Source: Pedobacter caeni
GTDB taxonomy: Bacteria > Bacteroidota > Bacteroidia > Sphingobacteriales > Sphingobacteriaceae
NCBI RefSeq assembly: GCF_900129215.1
Contig: NZ_FQUQ01000008.1
Span: 124,001-188,000 of the forward strand
Direction of reading: 5' to 3'
Length of the DNA: 64,000 bases
Both the position numbers and the translations under genes were made by a program. Under the pieces are notes generated by a model. That model saw only the letters and a list, made by a program, of their open reading frames with translations, did no database searches and was not told the DNA's origin. Below, in pieces: positions 34,045 to 44,163 of the stretch. The stretch's first letter is position 1, and each line of letters starts with the position of its first letter.

Positions 34045-37000
34045 ATGAAAATAACAGAAATTTCTATAAAGCGCCCGACCCTTGTTATTGTGGTTTTTAC
34101 CGTATTAACACTGATGGGGCTATTGAGCTACTTTGGGCTTAGTTACGAGTTGTTACCGAAGTTCTCGAACAACGTAGTATCCATTTCCACCATATATCCC
34201 GGAGCTTCACCAAATGAGGTGGAAAACACCGTGACCAAGAAGATTGAGGATGCGGTCTCCTCCATGGAGAACATTAAGAAACTGAACGCAGTATCTTATG
34301 AAAGTTTATCCGTGGTAACCATCACCTTAAATGATAAAGCCAATGTGGATTTATCACTAAATGAGGCTCAGCGTAAAGTAAATGCGATCCTTGCAGATCT
34401 ACCTACAGACGTAAAACCACCATCCCTGAATAAGTTCTCACTGGATGATTTACCGGTAATTACCATGTCGGCATCCGCAAAAATGGACGATGCTGCTTTT
34501 TACGACTTAATCGACAAACGTATTGCCCCGATCCTTTCCAGGGTAACAGGGGTAGCACAGGTCAACCTGGTAGGTGGACAGGAACGTGAGATCGTTGTCG
34601 GACTTGATGCAGACAGAATACAAGGTTACGGCCTTTCTGTTCCGCAAATTCAGCAAGCTATTCTAACGTCCAACCTCGATTTCCCTACCGGAAGTGTGAA
34701 GACTGAAAACCAGGACGTATTGATTCGTTTATCTGGTAAATATAAATCGATAGACGAGTTAAGAAATCTGGTAGTAGCAACCAGCAAAGCCGGAGCACAA
34801 ATCAGATTAAGTGATGTTGCCGACGTTCAGGATGCGCAGAAAGAGGTAGAGAAAATCGCACGTATCGACAGAAAAGGCGCGATTGCAATTCAGATCATTA
34901 AACAATCTGATGCCAATGCCGTAGAGGTGAGTAAGGGAATGCATAAAATTGTAGAAACCCTTCAGAAAGATTATAAAGCCAATGACTTAAAAATGCTGAT
35001 CGTAAATGACAGTTCCATCTTTACACTGGAATCTGCAGATGCGGTAATCCACGATTTAATCCTTGCGATTATCCTCGTGGCATTTGTGATGTTGTTCTTC
35101 CTGCACAGTTTACGTAATGCGGCAATTGTAATGGTATCCATTCCTGCATCCCTGATTGCAACATTTATCGGGATCGGATTATTTGGCTATACCCTGAATC
35201 TGATGTCATTACTGGGCCTTTCCCTGGTGGTAGGTATCCTGGTGGATGATGCGATCGTGGTATTGGAGAATATATACAGACACATGGAGATGGGTAAAAA
35301 CAGGGTTCGCGCGGCATATGATGCCACTTCCGAAATCGGGTTTACCGTAGTTTCCATCACCCTTGTAATTGTGGTGGTGTTCTTCCCGATTGCAGTGAGT
35401 TCAGGATTGGTATCCAACATCCTGCGCCAGTTCTGTGTGGTGGTAATTATCGCTACCCTCCTGTCATTGGTCACTTCATTTACCATCGTTCCGTTATTGT
35501 CTTCACGCTTCGGTAAACTGGAAAAAATTGAGGGTAAAAATGTATTTGGACGTTTCATCCTTTGGTTCGAAAGTCAGCTGCATAAATTCACGGTTTGGGT
35601 AACTGGTATCTTAGAATGGACCTTACACCATAAAGCAATCACCTTAATTGGTGTATTCCTTTTATTACTCAGTTCATGCGGACTAACCATCGGTGGTTTC
35701 ATTGGAACAGAGTTTTTCCCTAAAAGTGATAAAGGAGAGTTCCTGGTGCAGATAGAACTTCCTAAAGATGCTTCTATTGAGAAAACAAACCAGATCACAC
35801 AACAGGCAGAAGCTTTCTTAACGAAAAAGAAAGAGATTACACAGCTGATTACTACCGTAGGACAATCAAGTGGTGACTTTGGAGGTACTCAGGCTACGGC
35901 TTACAAATCAGAGATCAACGTAAAACTCGTTGAACGTAAAGATCGTGAGGATGAATCCAGTATTTATGCCACTAAAGTTAGTCGCGAGCTGGCCAAATTC
36001 CTTGTCGGCGCGAAAGTAAAAACAGTACCGATCAGTATTTTAGGTATTGCTGAAAATGCTCCTATCGATATGGTAGTTATGGGTTCAGACCTGGACAGTG
36101 CCATGAAATATGCAGAAGGTGCAATGAAAGTGCTGAGTAAAATCCAGGGTTCTGCGGAGATCAAACTTTCTGTAGAGAAAGGTAGTCCGGAGATCAATGT
36201 CCAGGTAGACCGTGATAAAATGGCTGCTTTAGGTTTAACCTTACAAACTGTGGGTACCACCATGCAAACTGCATTTAGTGGAAATACAGATGGTAAATAC
36301 CGTAAAGGAGAATACGAATACGACATTAACATCCGTTACCAGACTTTCAACCGTAAAGATATTGATGATGTAAGAAACCTTATTTTCATCAATTCATCCG
36401 GACAACAGGTAAAACTATCTCAGTTCGCCGATATTAAAGAAGGTGCCGGGCCTAGTCAGCTGGAGCGTAGGGATAAGAGTACTTCGGTTTCTGTAAAAGC
36501 ACAATCTATCGGTAGGCCAACAGGTACTATCGTAGCCGAGCTACAGGCGAAACTGGAGGAAATGGAGAAAAATGGTCAATTGAAAAAACCCGTAGGTGTA
36601 AGTTATGTATGGGCCGGTGACCAGGAGAACCAAAGCGAAGGTTTTGGTACCTTAGGGATCGCCTTAATGGCCTCTATCATCCTGGTATACCTGATCATGG
36701 TAGCCTTGTACGACAGCTTTGTTTATCCTTTTGTGGTGATGTTCTCGATTCCGTTATCGGTAATCGGGGCCTTACTTGCACTGGCATTAACCAATAACTC
36801 GCTGGGTATCTTTACCATTTTAGGTTTGATCATGTTAATTGGTTTGGTGGCGAAGAATGCGATCATCCTGGTCGATTTCACGAACCAGATGAAAGCAGAA
36901 GGAAAGTCAACGCATGAGGCATTAGTACTAGCCAACCATGCCCGTTTACGTCCGATCCTCATGACCACCATTGCCATGGTAATCGGTATGCTTCCAATTG

Positions 37001-37236
37001 CATTGGCAAGTGGCGCAGGTGCGGAATGGAAAAATGGTCTGGCATGGGTAATCGTGGGTGGATTAACCAGTTCCCTGTTCCTGACGCTGATCGTTGTACC
37101 GGTAATGTACCAGGTATTTGACAGCATCTTAGAACGCTTTGGCTTCAATAAAAAAGGCAAAAGTATGGAGGAACTGATTGCAGAACCTTACGACCATAAA
37201 GAAGTAAAAGAATACGATCTGGAAGGCGGGCATTAA
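34045..37236 (+). CDS. RND-family efflux pump, inner membrane (HAE1 type)
   Basis: The 1063-residue protein has twelve membrane helices and two large periplasmic loops. Its first helix ISIKRPTLVIVVFTVLTLMG, the helix-4 proton-relay region GLSLVVGILVDDAIVVLENI (adjacent aspartates) and the G-rich late helix NAIILVDFTNQMK match AcrB-like pumps. It would export drugs, bile-type amphiphiles or metabolites by proton antiport. It is last in the operon, ended by the hairpin at 37259-37289. Confidence 0.95.
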   Translation: MKITEISIKRPTLVIVVFTVLTLMGLLSYFGLSYELLPKFSNNVVSISTIYPGASPNEVENTVTKKIEDAVSSMENIKKLNAVSYESLSVVTITLNDKANVDLSLNEAQRKVNAILADLPTDVKPPSLNKFSLDDLPVITMSASAKMDDAAFYDLIDKRIAPILSRVTGVAQVNLVGGQEREIVVGLDADRIQGYGLSVPQIQQAILTSNLDFPTGSVKTENQDVLIRLSGKYKSIDELRNLVVATSKAGAQIRLSDVADVQDAQKEVEKIARIDRKGAIAIQIIKQSDANAVEVSKGMHKIVETLQKDYKANDLKMLIVNDSSIFTLESADAVIHDLILAIILVAFVMLFFLHSLRNAAIVMVSIPASLIATFIGIGLFGYTLNLMSLLGLSLVVGILVDDAIVVLENIYRHMEMGKNRVRAAYDATSEIGFTVVSITLVIVVVFFPIAVSSGLVSNILRQFCVVVIIATLLSLVTSFTIVPLLSSRFGKLEKIEGKNVFGRFILWFESQLHKFTVWVTGILEWTLHHKAITLIGVFLLLLSSCGLTIGGFIGTEFFPKSDKGEFLVQIELPKDASIEKTNQITQQAEAFLTKKKEITQLITTVGQSSGDFGGTQATAYKSEINVKLVERKDREDESSIYATKVSRELAKFLVGAKVKTVPISILGIAENAPIDMVVMGSDLDSAMKYAEGAMKVLSKIQGSAEIKLSVEKGSPEINVQVDRDKMAALGLTLQTVGTTMQTAFSGNTDGKYRKGEYEYDINIRYQTFNRKDIDDVRNLIFINSSGQQVKLSQFADIKEGAGPSQLERRDKSTSVSVKAQSIGRPTGTIVAELQAKLEEMEKNGQLKKPVGVSYVWAGDQENQSEGFGTLGIALMASIILVYLIMVALYDSFVYPFVVMFSIPLSVIGALLALALTNNSLGIFTILGLIMLIGLVAKNAIILVDFTNQMKAEGKSTHEALVLANHARLRPILMTTIAMVIGMLPIALASGAGAEWKNGLAWVIVGGLTSSLFLTLIVVPVMYQVFDSILERFGFNKKGKSMEELIAEPYDHKEVKEYDLEGGH

Positions 37237-37258
37237 ACCAGCCATCCCTGATCCAATC

Positions 37259-37289
37259 AAAGAGGAACCCCGTAAAAGGGTTCCTCTTT
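37259..37289 (+). terminator. Intrinsic terminator after the RND operon
   Basis: A perfect 12-bp stem (37259-37270 and 37278-37289) with a seven-base loop is followed by T-rich sequence. Confidence 0.88.
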
Positions 37290-37332
37290 TTTTATTACAA
37301 ATTAATGGTCAGAGTTTTGCTATACACAGGTC

Positions 37333-38145
37333 ATGAAACATGTTGTATTGATCTTACTCAGTCTTGGCTGGCTGACCTCAAACGCCCAGCATCCTCCTGT
37401 CTTTGAAGGGATGACCATGGATTCTACCATCCTGGAATTAAACGACCTCCCTGTTGAGCTCGTGAAATATAAATATGGATCCGAAAAAATCAGCTTCCTT
37501 GCCATTCATGATGATGAAGACACAGGTGTAAAAGCGGCATTCGATTTTATCCGCTTAAACGGGGGAACCATTATCGACTGCCAGTACGGAGGACAAAGGA
37601 ATTTTGCATTCAGTTACAACGGACAGAATTTTCAGACAGACCCAAACAGCATCTACTCCAGACAAGGTATAACCTTTGGTCTGGAAAAATATGGAAAAAC
37701 AGATGTAGTGGTATCCGATCAGCTGGAACAGATAGGTAAAGAAATTTTAAACTTTTATCAGCCGGCAAAACTGGGTTATATATTTACGCTTCATAACAAT
37801 GCAGATGAAGGATTTGGGATTTCCTCCTATCTCCCGGGTGAAGAATTGGAAAGCGTTGCAGACTCGGTACATATTAACCCAATGATGGATCCGGATGACA
37901 TGATCCTGGTTACCGAAAAAGTGTTATTCAGTAAACTAAAAAAAGAAAATGTGAATGTGGTCCTGCAACACCGGGAAGCAGAAGACGATGGCTCCCTTTC
38001 TATTTATGCCATGAAGCACAAAATTCCTTATCTGAACGTGGAAGTACAGCACGGACACCTGGAAGACAATCTGATGTTAATAGAGGCCGGAGTCAGGGCA
38101 TTGAGAGAAAGCTATCCAGAGCGCATAAAAAAGGCCACAGATTAA
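37333..38145 (+). CDS. Putative secreted zinc hydrolase (M14/aspartoacylase-like), unverified
   Basis: The 270-residue protein has a signal peptide (cleavage near SNAQH). I do not recognise an exact family. It shows AIHDDEDTGVKAA, which fits an HxxE zinc motif of M14-type amidohydrolases such as AstE or aspartoacylase (HGNE), plus conserved IIDCQYGGQRNFAF and a late VEVQHGHLEDN with candidate ligand histidines. This suggests a periplasmic amidase or deacylase, but all of this is inference. A terminator overlaps its stop codon. Confidence 0.6.
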   Translation: MKHVVLILLSLGWLTSNAQHPPVFEGMTMDSTILELNDLPVELVKYKYGSEKISFLAIHDDEDTGVKAAFDFIRLNGGTIIDCQYGGQRNFAFSYNGQNFQTDPNSIYSRQGITFGLEKYGKTDVVVSDQLEQIGKEILNFYQPAKLGYIFTLHNNADEGFGISSYLPGEELESVADSVHINPMMDPDDMILVTEKVLFSKLKKENVNVVLQHREAEDDGSLSIYAMKHKIPYLNVEVQHGHLEDNLMLIEAGVRALRESYPERIKKATD

Positions 38146-38157
38146 TCTGCAGCCTTT
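38130..38157. terminator. Bidirectional hairpin overlapping a stop codon
   Basis: AAAGGC (38130-38135) pairs with GCCTTT (38152-38157), and CAGAT with ATCTG inside, separated by a two-base mismatch. It covers the TAA of the plus-strand gene (38143-38145) and serves two convergent genes only 35 bases apart. Confidence 0.65.
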
Positions 38158-38180
38158 CTTCATGATCAATAGACAAATGA

Positions 38181-39587
38181 TTACATGTGTATTGCTCTAT
38201 TTTCAGTTGCCGCCATTGCCGCTTCTTTAATTGCTTCTGTATAAGTTGGGTGAGCATGGCAAATTCTTGCAATGTCTTCTGCTGAAGCACGGAATTCCAT
38301 TGCTACAACAGCCTCAGCAATCATATCTGCCGCACGTGGGCCAATCATATGAACACCCAGGATTTCATCAGTTTTAGCGTCAGCCAATACTTTTACAAAA
38401 CCATCAGTATCCATACTTGCTTTCGCACGTCCGCTTGCTTTGAAAGGGAATGACCCTGCTTTATAGGCAGTACCTTTTTCTTTCAGTTGTTCTTCTGTAA
38501 ATCCTACAGAAGCAACCTCTGGCCAGGTATATACCACTCCCGGGATCAGGTTATAATTGATATGTGGTTTTTGTCCGGCAATAGTTTCCGCAACATACAC
38601 CCCTTCATCTTCTGCTTTATGTGCAAGCATTGCGCCTTTAATTACATCGCCGATTGCATATACGCCGGGAACAGCAGTTTCCAAATGCTCATTTACCGGA
38701 ATTTTATTACCACGTTCTTCTGGTGTGATGCCAATATTTTCCAGACCCAGACCAGCAGTATAAGCGGTACGTCCTACAGCAACGATACAATAATCGGCTT
38801 CCAGTTTTACCTGTTCTCCTTTTGCATTGTCTGCAGTTACCGTTACTCTTTTACCTTTGGCAGTTGCACCTGTTACTTTATGTCCCATGTAAAACTCCAT
38901 GCCTAAAGATTTTTTCAACACACGTTGAAGCTCTTTTCCTAAGCCGGCATCCATTGTTCCTATGATAGATGGCATAAACTCAACCACCGATACTTTAGTA
39001 CCCAGACGTGCATAAACTGACCCCAATTCCAGACCAATTACACCACCACCGATCACGATCATTTCTTTAGGAACTTCTTTGATATTTAAAGCTTCTGTAG
39101 AAGTAATGATTCTCTTTTTATCGATTGGTAAAAATGGCAGAGAAGTAGGTTTCGAACCCGAAGCAATGATCACATTTTTTGCAGTCACCGTTTCTGTAGT
39201 TCCATCTTCTTTAGTGATTTTTATCGTGTTTTTGTCTACGAATGACCCTACTCCCTGAAAAGAATCAATTTTATTCTTTTTGAAAAGATATTGGATTCCA
39301 ACCGTATTCTGTGTCACCACATCATCCTTACGTGCAATCATCTGTGGCATATCCACTTTCAGATCTTTAAGGTTGATCCCATGAGTCTGGAAAGTATGTG
39401 CCGCATTGTGAAAATGCTCTGAAGAGTCTAACAATGCTTTTGAAGGGATACAACCTACATTTAAGCAGGTTCCGCCAAAAGTTTTATATTTTTCTATCAC
39501 TGCCGTTTTAAGACCTAGTTGGGCACATCTGATTGCTCCAACATAACCGCCCGGGCCCGAGCCAATAACAACTACATCGTATTGCAT
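38181..39587 (-). CDS. lpdA: Dihydrolipoyl dehydrogenase (E3)
   Basis: The 468-residue FAD/NAD disulfide oxidoreductase has GSGPGGYVGAIR, the redox pair in GGTCLNVGCIPSKALL, the NAD fold VIGGGVIGLELGSVYAR and the dimer-interface HAHPTYTEAIKEA with the catalytic His-Glu. It reoxidises dihydrolipoamide of the 2-oxoglutarate and pyruvate dehydrogenase complexes. sucAB lie about 5 kb away on the same strand, but other genes intervene. A -7 element lies at 39610-39617. Confidence 0.95.
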   Translation of the reverse strand: MQYDVVVIGSGPGGYVGAIRCAQLGLKTAVIEKYKTFGGTCLNVGCIPSKALLDSSEHFHNAAHTFQTHGINLKDLKVDMPQMIARKDDVVTQNTVGIQYLFKKNKIDSFQGVGSFVDKNTIKITKEDGTTETVTAKNVIIASGSKPTSLPFLPIDKKRIITSTEALNIKEVPKEMIVIGGGVIGLELGSVYARLGTKVSVVEFMPSIIGTMDAGLGKELQRVLKKSLGMEFYMGHKVTGATAKGKRVTVTADNAKGEQVKLEADYCIVAVGRTAYTAGLGLENIGITPEERGNKIPVNEHLETAVPGVYAIGDVIKGAMLAHKAEDEGVYVAETIAGQKPHINYNLIPGVVYTWPEVASVGFTEEQLKEKGTAYKAGSFPFKASGRAKASMDTDGFVKVLADAKTDEILGVHMIGPRAADMIAEAVVAMEFRASAEDIARICHAHPTYTEAIKEAAMAATENRAIHM

Positions 39588-39609
39588 ATAAAGGATTTTT
39601 TTTGTTGCA

Positions 39610-39617
39610 CAAAGTTA
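39610..39617 (-). promoter_or_regulatory. TAACTTTG, -7 element of lpdA
   Basis: This perfect TAnnTTTG match on the minus strand lies 22 bases before the start at 39587; no TTG at standard spacing. Confidence 0.5.
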
Positions 39618-39737
39618 ATAAACCTAACACTAATAATCGCCCATATTCCAATTCTTTCCTCATCTTTAATGTTACAATGACCAAAATGAGCAGACGTTTT
39701 CTGTATATTTAAGCTTCAATAAAAACCGATACCCAAC

Positions 39738-41615
39738 ATGACCCGCTTTAAATTTTCCTGGTTAATGACGATCCTGCTTTTTGCAGGTGCTTCAGGCTTC
39801 GCCCAGCAATCCGATTCTGCGTATGTACGTGAGAATTACACAAAAATCGAACGCAGTATCCCTATGCGCGATGGTATTAAATTATTTACCGCAATTTATG
39901 TCCCCAAAAATAAAGGCAAAAAATATCCCTTTATGATCAACAGGACTCCCTATACCGTTTCTCCTTATGGGGAAGATAAATATAAAACCACCCTTGGCCC
40001 ATCCCCCTTGTTTTTAAGGGAAGGATTTATTTTCGTCTATCAGGATGTCCGTGGAAAATGGATGAGTGAAGGCGAATTTGTGGATGTCCGCCCTCATCTC
40101 GATCAGAAAAAAGGCAAAAAAGACATTGATGAGAGTTCAGACACTTATGACACGATAGACTGGCTCATCAAAAACATTCCGGATAACAATGGCAAAGCAG
40201 GGATTTATGGAATCTCTTATCCGGGATTTTATTCCACTGCTGCTCTTCCCGGCGCACATCCCGGATTAAAGGCAGTATCTCCTCAGGCACCCGTTACCGA
40301 TTGGTTTATGGGTGATGATTTCCATCATAATGGCGCTTTTATGCTCGCAGATGCCTTCAGTTTCTACTCTTCATTTGGTGTTCCAAGACCAAAACCAATT
40401 ACTCCGGATAAAGGGCCTAAACCTTTTAAATACCCGATCACGGATAATTACCGCTTTTACCTGAGTGTTGGTGCATTGAAAAATGTAAAACAAAAATATT
40501 TTGGCGACAGCATTAAATTCTGGGACGACATGATGGCGCACGGCACTTACGATTCCTTCTGGAAAGGAATGAACATCAGACCACATTTAACCGGAATAAA
40601 ACCAGCTGTACTTGTGGTAGGTGGATTTTTTGATGCAGAAGATGCTTATGGCGCCCTGCATACTTATCAGGCCATAGAAAAACAAAATCCTGCAACTAAG
40701 AACAACCTCGTAATGGGCCCATGGTTTCATGGAGGCTGGTCCAGAGGAACAGGCGAAAGCTTTGGCGACATCAGCTTCGGACAGGCAACCAGCACTTGGT
40801 ACCAGAAAAATCTGGAGTTCCCTTTCTTCATGCAGTACCTGAAAGATGCTCCGGATGCGAAGCTTGCTGAAGCCAACATCTTCCTCACCGGAAGCAATGA
40901 ATGGAAAGGTTTTGAAACCTGGCCACCAAAGAATACGGAAAATAAAACCTTGTATTTTCAACCGGAAGGCAAACTCAGCTTTCAGAAACCTACAGCTTCA
41001 AACAGTTACAATCAATATGAAAGCGACCCGGCCAATCCCGTACCTTATCAGGATGGTGTACAGGCCAGAAGAACAAGGGAATACATGATCGATGACCAGC
41101 GTTTTGCTGCCCGCAGGCCGGATGTGCAGGTTTTCCAAACGGAAGTCCTTGAAGAGGATTTCACTTTAGCGGGTCCTGTTAATGCCAATCTTGTGGTTTC
41201 GACCTCCGGAACAGATGCCGATTATGTGGTAAAACTAATCGATGTTTATCCGGAAGATGCAGTTCCAATGCAACCTAATCCAAAGAACATCATCATGGGA
41301 GGATACCAGATGCTGGTACGTGGAGAGGTGATGCGTGGTAAATTCAGAAACAGTTTTGAGAAACCCGAACCATTTGTACCCGGACAGGTAACGAAAGTCA
41401 ACTACAGCATTCCTGATGTGGCACATACGTTCAAAAAAGGACACCGGATTATGATTCAGGTTCAAAACTCATGGTTCCCGCTGGTAGACCGCAACCCTCA
41501 GAAATTCACAGACATCTACCATGCATCAGACAGTGATTTCCAGAAAGCAATCCATCGCATTTACCATGATGGACAAAATCCTTCATCCGTATCCGTGACG
41601 GTATTAAAGCCATAA
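39738..41615 (+). CDS. CocE/NonD-type hydrolase (X-Pro dipeptidyl-peptidase S15 family)
   Basis: The 625-residue exported protein has a signal peptide (cleavage near GFAQQ). The N-terminal alpha/beta hydrolase has the nucleophile motif GIYGISYPG (Ser near residue 158), an acidic residue in GGFFDAEDAYG and a His in GPWFHGGW. A C-terminal jelly-roll domain (about 440-620) is typical of S15/CocE enzymes. It would hydrolyse peptide-type esters or amides outside the cytoplasm. It lies eight bases before an M1 peptidase gene, and the pair suggests peptide breakdown. Confidence 0.88.
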   Translation: MTRFKFSWLMTILLFAGASGFAQQSDSAYVRENYTKIERSIPMRDGIKLFTAIYVPKNKGKKYPFMINRTPYTVSPYGEDKYKTTLGPSPLFLREGFIFVYQDVRGKWMSEGEFVDVRPHLDQKKGKKDIDESSDTYDTIDWLIKNIPDNNGKAGIYGISYPGFYSTAALPGAHPGLKAVSPQAPVTDWFMGDDFHHNGAFMLADAFSFYSSFGVPRPKPITPDKGPKPFKYPITDNYRFYLSVGALKNVKQKYFGDSIKFWDDMMAHGTYDSFWKGMNIRPHLTGIKPAVLVVGGFFDAEDAYGALHTYQAIEKQNPATKNNLVMGPWFHGGWSRGTGESFGDISFGQATSTWYQKNLEFPFFMQYLKDAPDAKLAEANIFLTGSNEWKGFETWPPKNTENKTLYFQPEGKLSFQKPTASNSYNQYESDPANPVPYQDGVQARRTREYMIDDQRFAARRPDVQVFQTEVLEEDFTLAGPVNANLVVSTSGTDADYVVKLIDVYPEDAVPMQPNPKNIIMGGYQMLVRGEVMRGKFRNSFEKPEPFVPGQVTKVNYSIPDVAHTFKKGHRIMIQVQNSWFPLVDRNPQKFTDIYHASDSDFQKAIHRIYHDGQNPSSVSVTVLKP

Positions 41616-41623
41616 CACCAACC

Positions 41624-43282
41624 ATGAAGAAGACTTTATATTTACTACTGGCCTTGCTGAGCTACACACAGTTCAGCAAGGCCCAGTTGATGACTCCGAA
41701 AAATAAATTCAGTCGTGCAGACAGCTTAAGAGGAACTTTAAGCCCTTTGCGCAGTTGTTACGACATCAATTACTACCACCTGGATGTAAAGGTGGATATC
41801 GACCAAAAGTACATTAGCGGAAGTAATGAGTTTCAATTTACGGCAACCCTGGATTTCAGCAAGTTACAATTCGACCTCTTCGAAAACCTCCGGGTAGAAA
41901 AGGTGGTCTATAAAAACAAGAATGTGCCGTTTAAGCGGGAGTTTAACGCAGTATTTGTTGATTTTCAGCAAAACATCAGCAAAGGCAGTAAGGAAAGCTT
42001 TACGGTTTTCTACTCCGGAAATCCCATCATTGCCAAAACCCCGCCATGGGATGGCGGCTTCATTTTCAGCAAGGATAAATCGGGAAACCCATGGGTATCA
42101 GTCGCCTGTCAGGGTTTAGGCGCCAGCAGCTGGTGGCCAAACAAAGATCACCAAAGCGATGAGGTAGACAGTATCCTGATCAGCATCAGCGTCCCGAAAG
42201 GACTTCAGGAAATATCAAATGGACGTTTAAGAAGCATCGAAGAACGTCCGGACGGATACACCAAATACAATTGGTTTGTAGGTAATCCCATCAACAATTA
42301 TAATGTCAGTTTTTACATTGGCAAATATGCCCATTGGACAGATCAGTATCAGGGCGAGAAAGGAAAACTTTCTATCGATTACTGGTCTTTGAAAGAAGAC
42401 AGTACCAAGGCCCGCCCACATTGGGATGCGGATGTCAAGCCGATGCTTAAATCATTTGAACACTGGTTCGGCCCTTACCCTTTTTATGAAGATGGATATA
42501 AGCTCGTACAAGCCCCTCATCTGGGCATGGAGCACCAAAGTGCCGTAGCTTATGGAAACCTCTTTAAAATGGGTTATCTGGGCAGGGATCTTTCGGGTAC
42601 AGGATGGGGAATGAAATTTGATTTCATCACCATTCATGAAAGTGGCCATGAGTGGTTCGGGAACAACATCACCACAAAAGATATTGCCGACATGTGGGTT
42701 CATGAAGGTTTCACCAATTATTCTGAAGCCTTATTTACAGAATCCACCCAGGGAAAAGCAGCCGGCTCAGCTTATGTGATCGGGGTAAGAAAAAGTATTG
42801 CCAATGATGTTCCGGTCATCGGTACCTATGGCGTCAACCATGAAGGCTCGGGAGATATGTATTACAAAGGGGCAAATCTGGTTCACCTGATCAGGCAGCT
42901 CATCAACAACGACGAGCAGTTCAGGGCAATTCTGAGGGGCATGAACAAAACATTTTATCACCAGACAGTAACCACCCAACAGGTAGAAGATTATATCATC
43001 AAACAGTCCGGCTTAAAACTAAATAAGGTTTTTGACCAGTATTTAAGAACAACGATGGTTCCTGTCCTGGAATACAAAATTGGGGCTGGAAAGCTCTCTT
43101 ACCGATGGACTGCCTGTGTCAAAGATTTTGACATGCCATTGAAAGTCACCTTAAAAAACAAAGGCTTTGAAACCATTCATCCTGGTACTCACTGGAAAAG
43201 CGAGCCAGTGAGCAAAGAAATCACCAGGGATAACTTCCAGGCGGACCCAAATTTTTATGTTAAAACTAAAAATGTGCAATAA
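41624..43282 (+). CDS. M1-family metallopeptidase
   Basis: The 552-residue exported protein (signal cleavage near SKAQL) has the zinc site HESGHEWFGN with the third ligand in WVHEGFTNYSEA. The exopeptidase-type substrate motif is present in variant form (LGMEHQSAVAYG in place of GAMEN). It is an aminopeptidase-type gluzincin of the family's usual size with a shortened C-terminus. It is probably co-transcribed with the S15-type hydrolase. Confidence 0.9.
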   Translation: MKKTLYLLLALLSYTQFSKAQLMTPKNKFSRADSLRGTLSPLRSCYDINYYHLDVKVDIDQKYISGSNEFQFTATLDFSKLQFDLFENLRVEKVVYKNKNVPFKREFNAVFVDFQQNISKGSKESFTVFYSGNPIIAKTPPWDGGFIFSKDKSGNPWVSVACQGLGASSWWPNKDHQSDEVDSILISISVPKGLQEISNGRLRSIEERPDGYTKYNWFVGNPINNYNVSFYIGKYAHWTDQYQGEKGKLSIDYWSLKEDSTKARPHWDADVKPMLKSFEHWFGPYPFYEDGYKLVQAPHLGMEHQSAVAYGNLFKMGYLGRDLSGTGWGMKFDFITIHESGHEWFGNNITTKDIADMWVHEGFTNYSEALFTESTQGKAAGSAYVIGVRKSIANDVPVIGTYGVNHEGSGDMYYKGANLVHLIRQLINNDEQFRAILRGMNKTFYHQTVTTQQVEDYIIKQSGLKLNKVFDQYLRTTMVPVLEYKIGAGKLSYRWTACVKDFDMPLKVTLKNKGFETIHPGTHWKSEPVSKEITRDNFQADPNFYVKTKNVQ

Positions 43283-43343
43283 TTTTTCATCATTCTGCAA
43301 CAATCAGGATATAGGTTGCGTCTTATAGGAAACCTTAAACAAC

Positions 43344-44075
43344 ATGAAAAAATTTAGCTTAATATTAACATTTGCTTTTTTCGGCCTTGTTGCCATCAGC
43401 AAAGCTGAAAACCCAATCAGGATCAGCAGTTCCAGTCTCCGTGATGAAGAAAGAAAAGTAAGCAACTTTACTTCAATCGGCATTGCCGGACCACTTAAAG
43501 TTTTTGTCAAAATCGGGAATACTGAAAGTCTGAGATTGGAAGGAGATCAGGAAGGTATAGATGAACTGATCACAGAGGTAAAAAATGGCAGCTTAAACAT
43601 CAGACCAAAAAAGTCGAACTCCAATAACTGGTTTGGAAGATCAAATTCAAAAATCACTGCCTACATTACAGTAAAGAAATTAACCGCTTTAGCGATGTCC
43701 GGCTCAGGAAGTATCGAAGTAGAAAATACCGCTAATGCAGATGAATTTGATGCAGCAATCAGTGGTTCAGGAAGCATCAAAGCAACGATCAATGCGAAGA
43801 ACCTGCAAGCTGCAATCAGTGGATCAGGAAAACTGATTCTTTCAGGCAAAGCAAAAAAATCAGATGTAGCCATTAGCGGATCCGGAAGTTTCTCTGGCAA
43901 CAGCCTCTCCTCAGATGAGGTGAATGCACACATCAGTGGTTCAGGAAATATTAACATCAATGCAGAAAAAACAATCAATGCTGCTATCGGAGGATCCGGA
44001 AACATCAACTATACCGGAAACCCAACAGTGACCAAAGCTATTGGTGGTTCAGGGAAAGTAAGAAAGATGGACTAG
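43344..44075 (+). CDS. DUF2807 (GIN-domain) secreted protein
   Basis: The 243-residue protein has a signal peptide (cleavage near ISKAEN) and a putative auto-adhesin head GIN domain: a right-handed beta-helix with repeats of the form (A/I)(I/M)SGSG(S/N/K)I spaced about 18-20 residues (SGSGSIEVEN, SGSGSIKATI, SGSGKLILSG, SGSGSFSGNS, SGSGNININ, GGSGNINYT). These are exposed adhesin-like domains in Bacteroidota; the function here is unknown. It is followed by a strong bidirectional terminator. Confidence 0.88.
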   Translation: MKKFSLILTFAFFGLVAISKAENPIRISSSSLRDEERKVSNFTSIGIAGPLKVFVKIGNTESLRLEGDQEGIDELITEVKNGSLNIRPKKSNSNNWFGRSNSKITAYITVKKLTALAMSGSGSIEVENTANADEFDAAISGSGSIKATINAKNLQAAISGSGKLILSGKAKKSDVAISGSGSFSGNSLSSDEVNAHISGSGNININAEKTINAAIGGSGNINYTGNPTVTKAIGGSGKVRKMD

Positions 44076-44100
44076 AACATCCAGGATCTACGCTGGAAAT

Positions 44101-44153
44101 AAAGCATAAAAAAAGCCGGACTCCGTTAAGGAGTCCGGCTTTTTTTATGCTTT
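44101..44153. terminator. 24-bp perfect bidirectional terminator
   Basis: Arms 44101-44124 and 44130-44153 are fully complementary, including A7/T7 runs, with a five-base loop. It ends both the GIN gene and sucB, whose stop is at 44164. Confidence 0.88.
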
Positions 44154-44163
44154 ATATTGACGG

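Noticed and set aside
43661-44008. Repeat-rich region suspected as a DNA repeat array
   Set aside because: The periodicity comes from protein-level SGSG turns of the GIN domain with varied codons; it is not a CRISPR or tandem DNA repeat.
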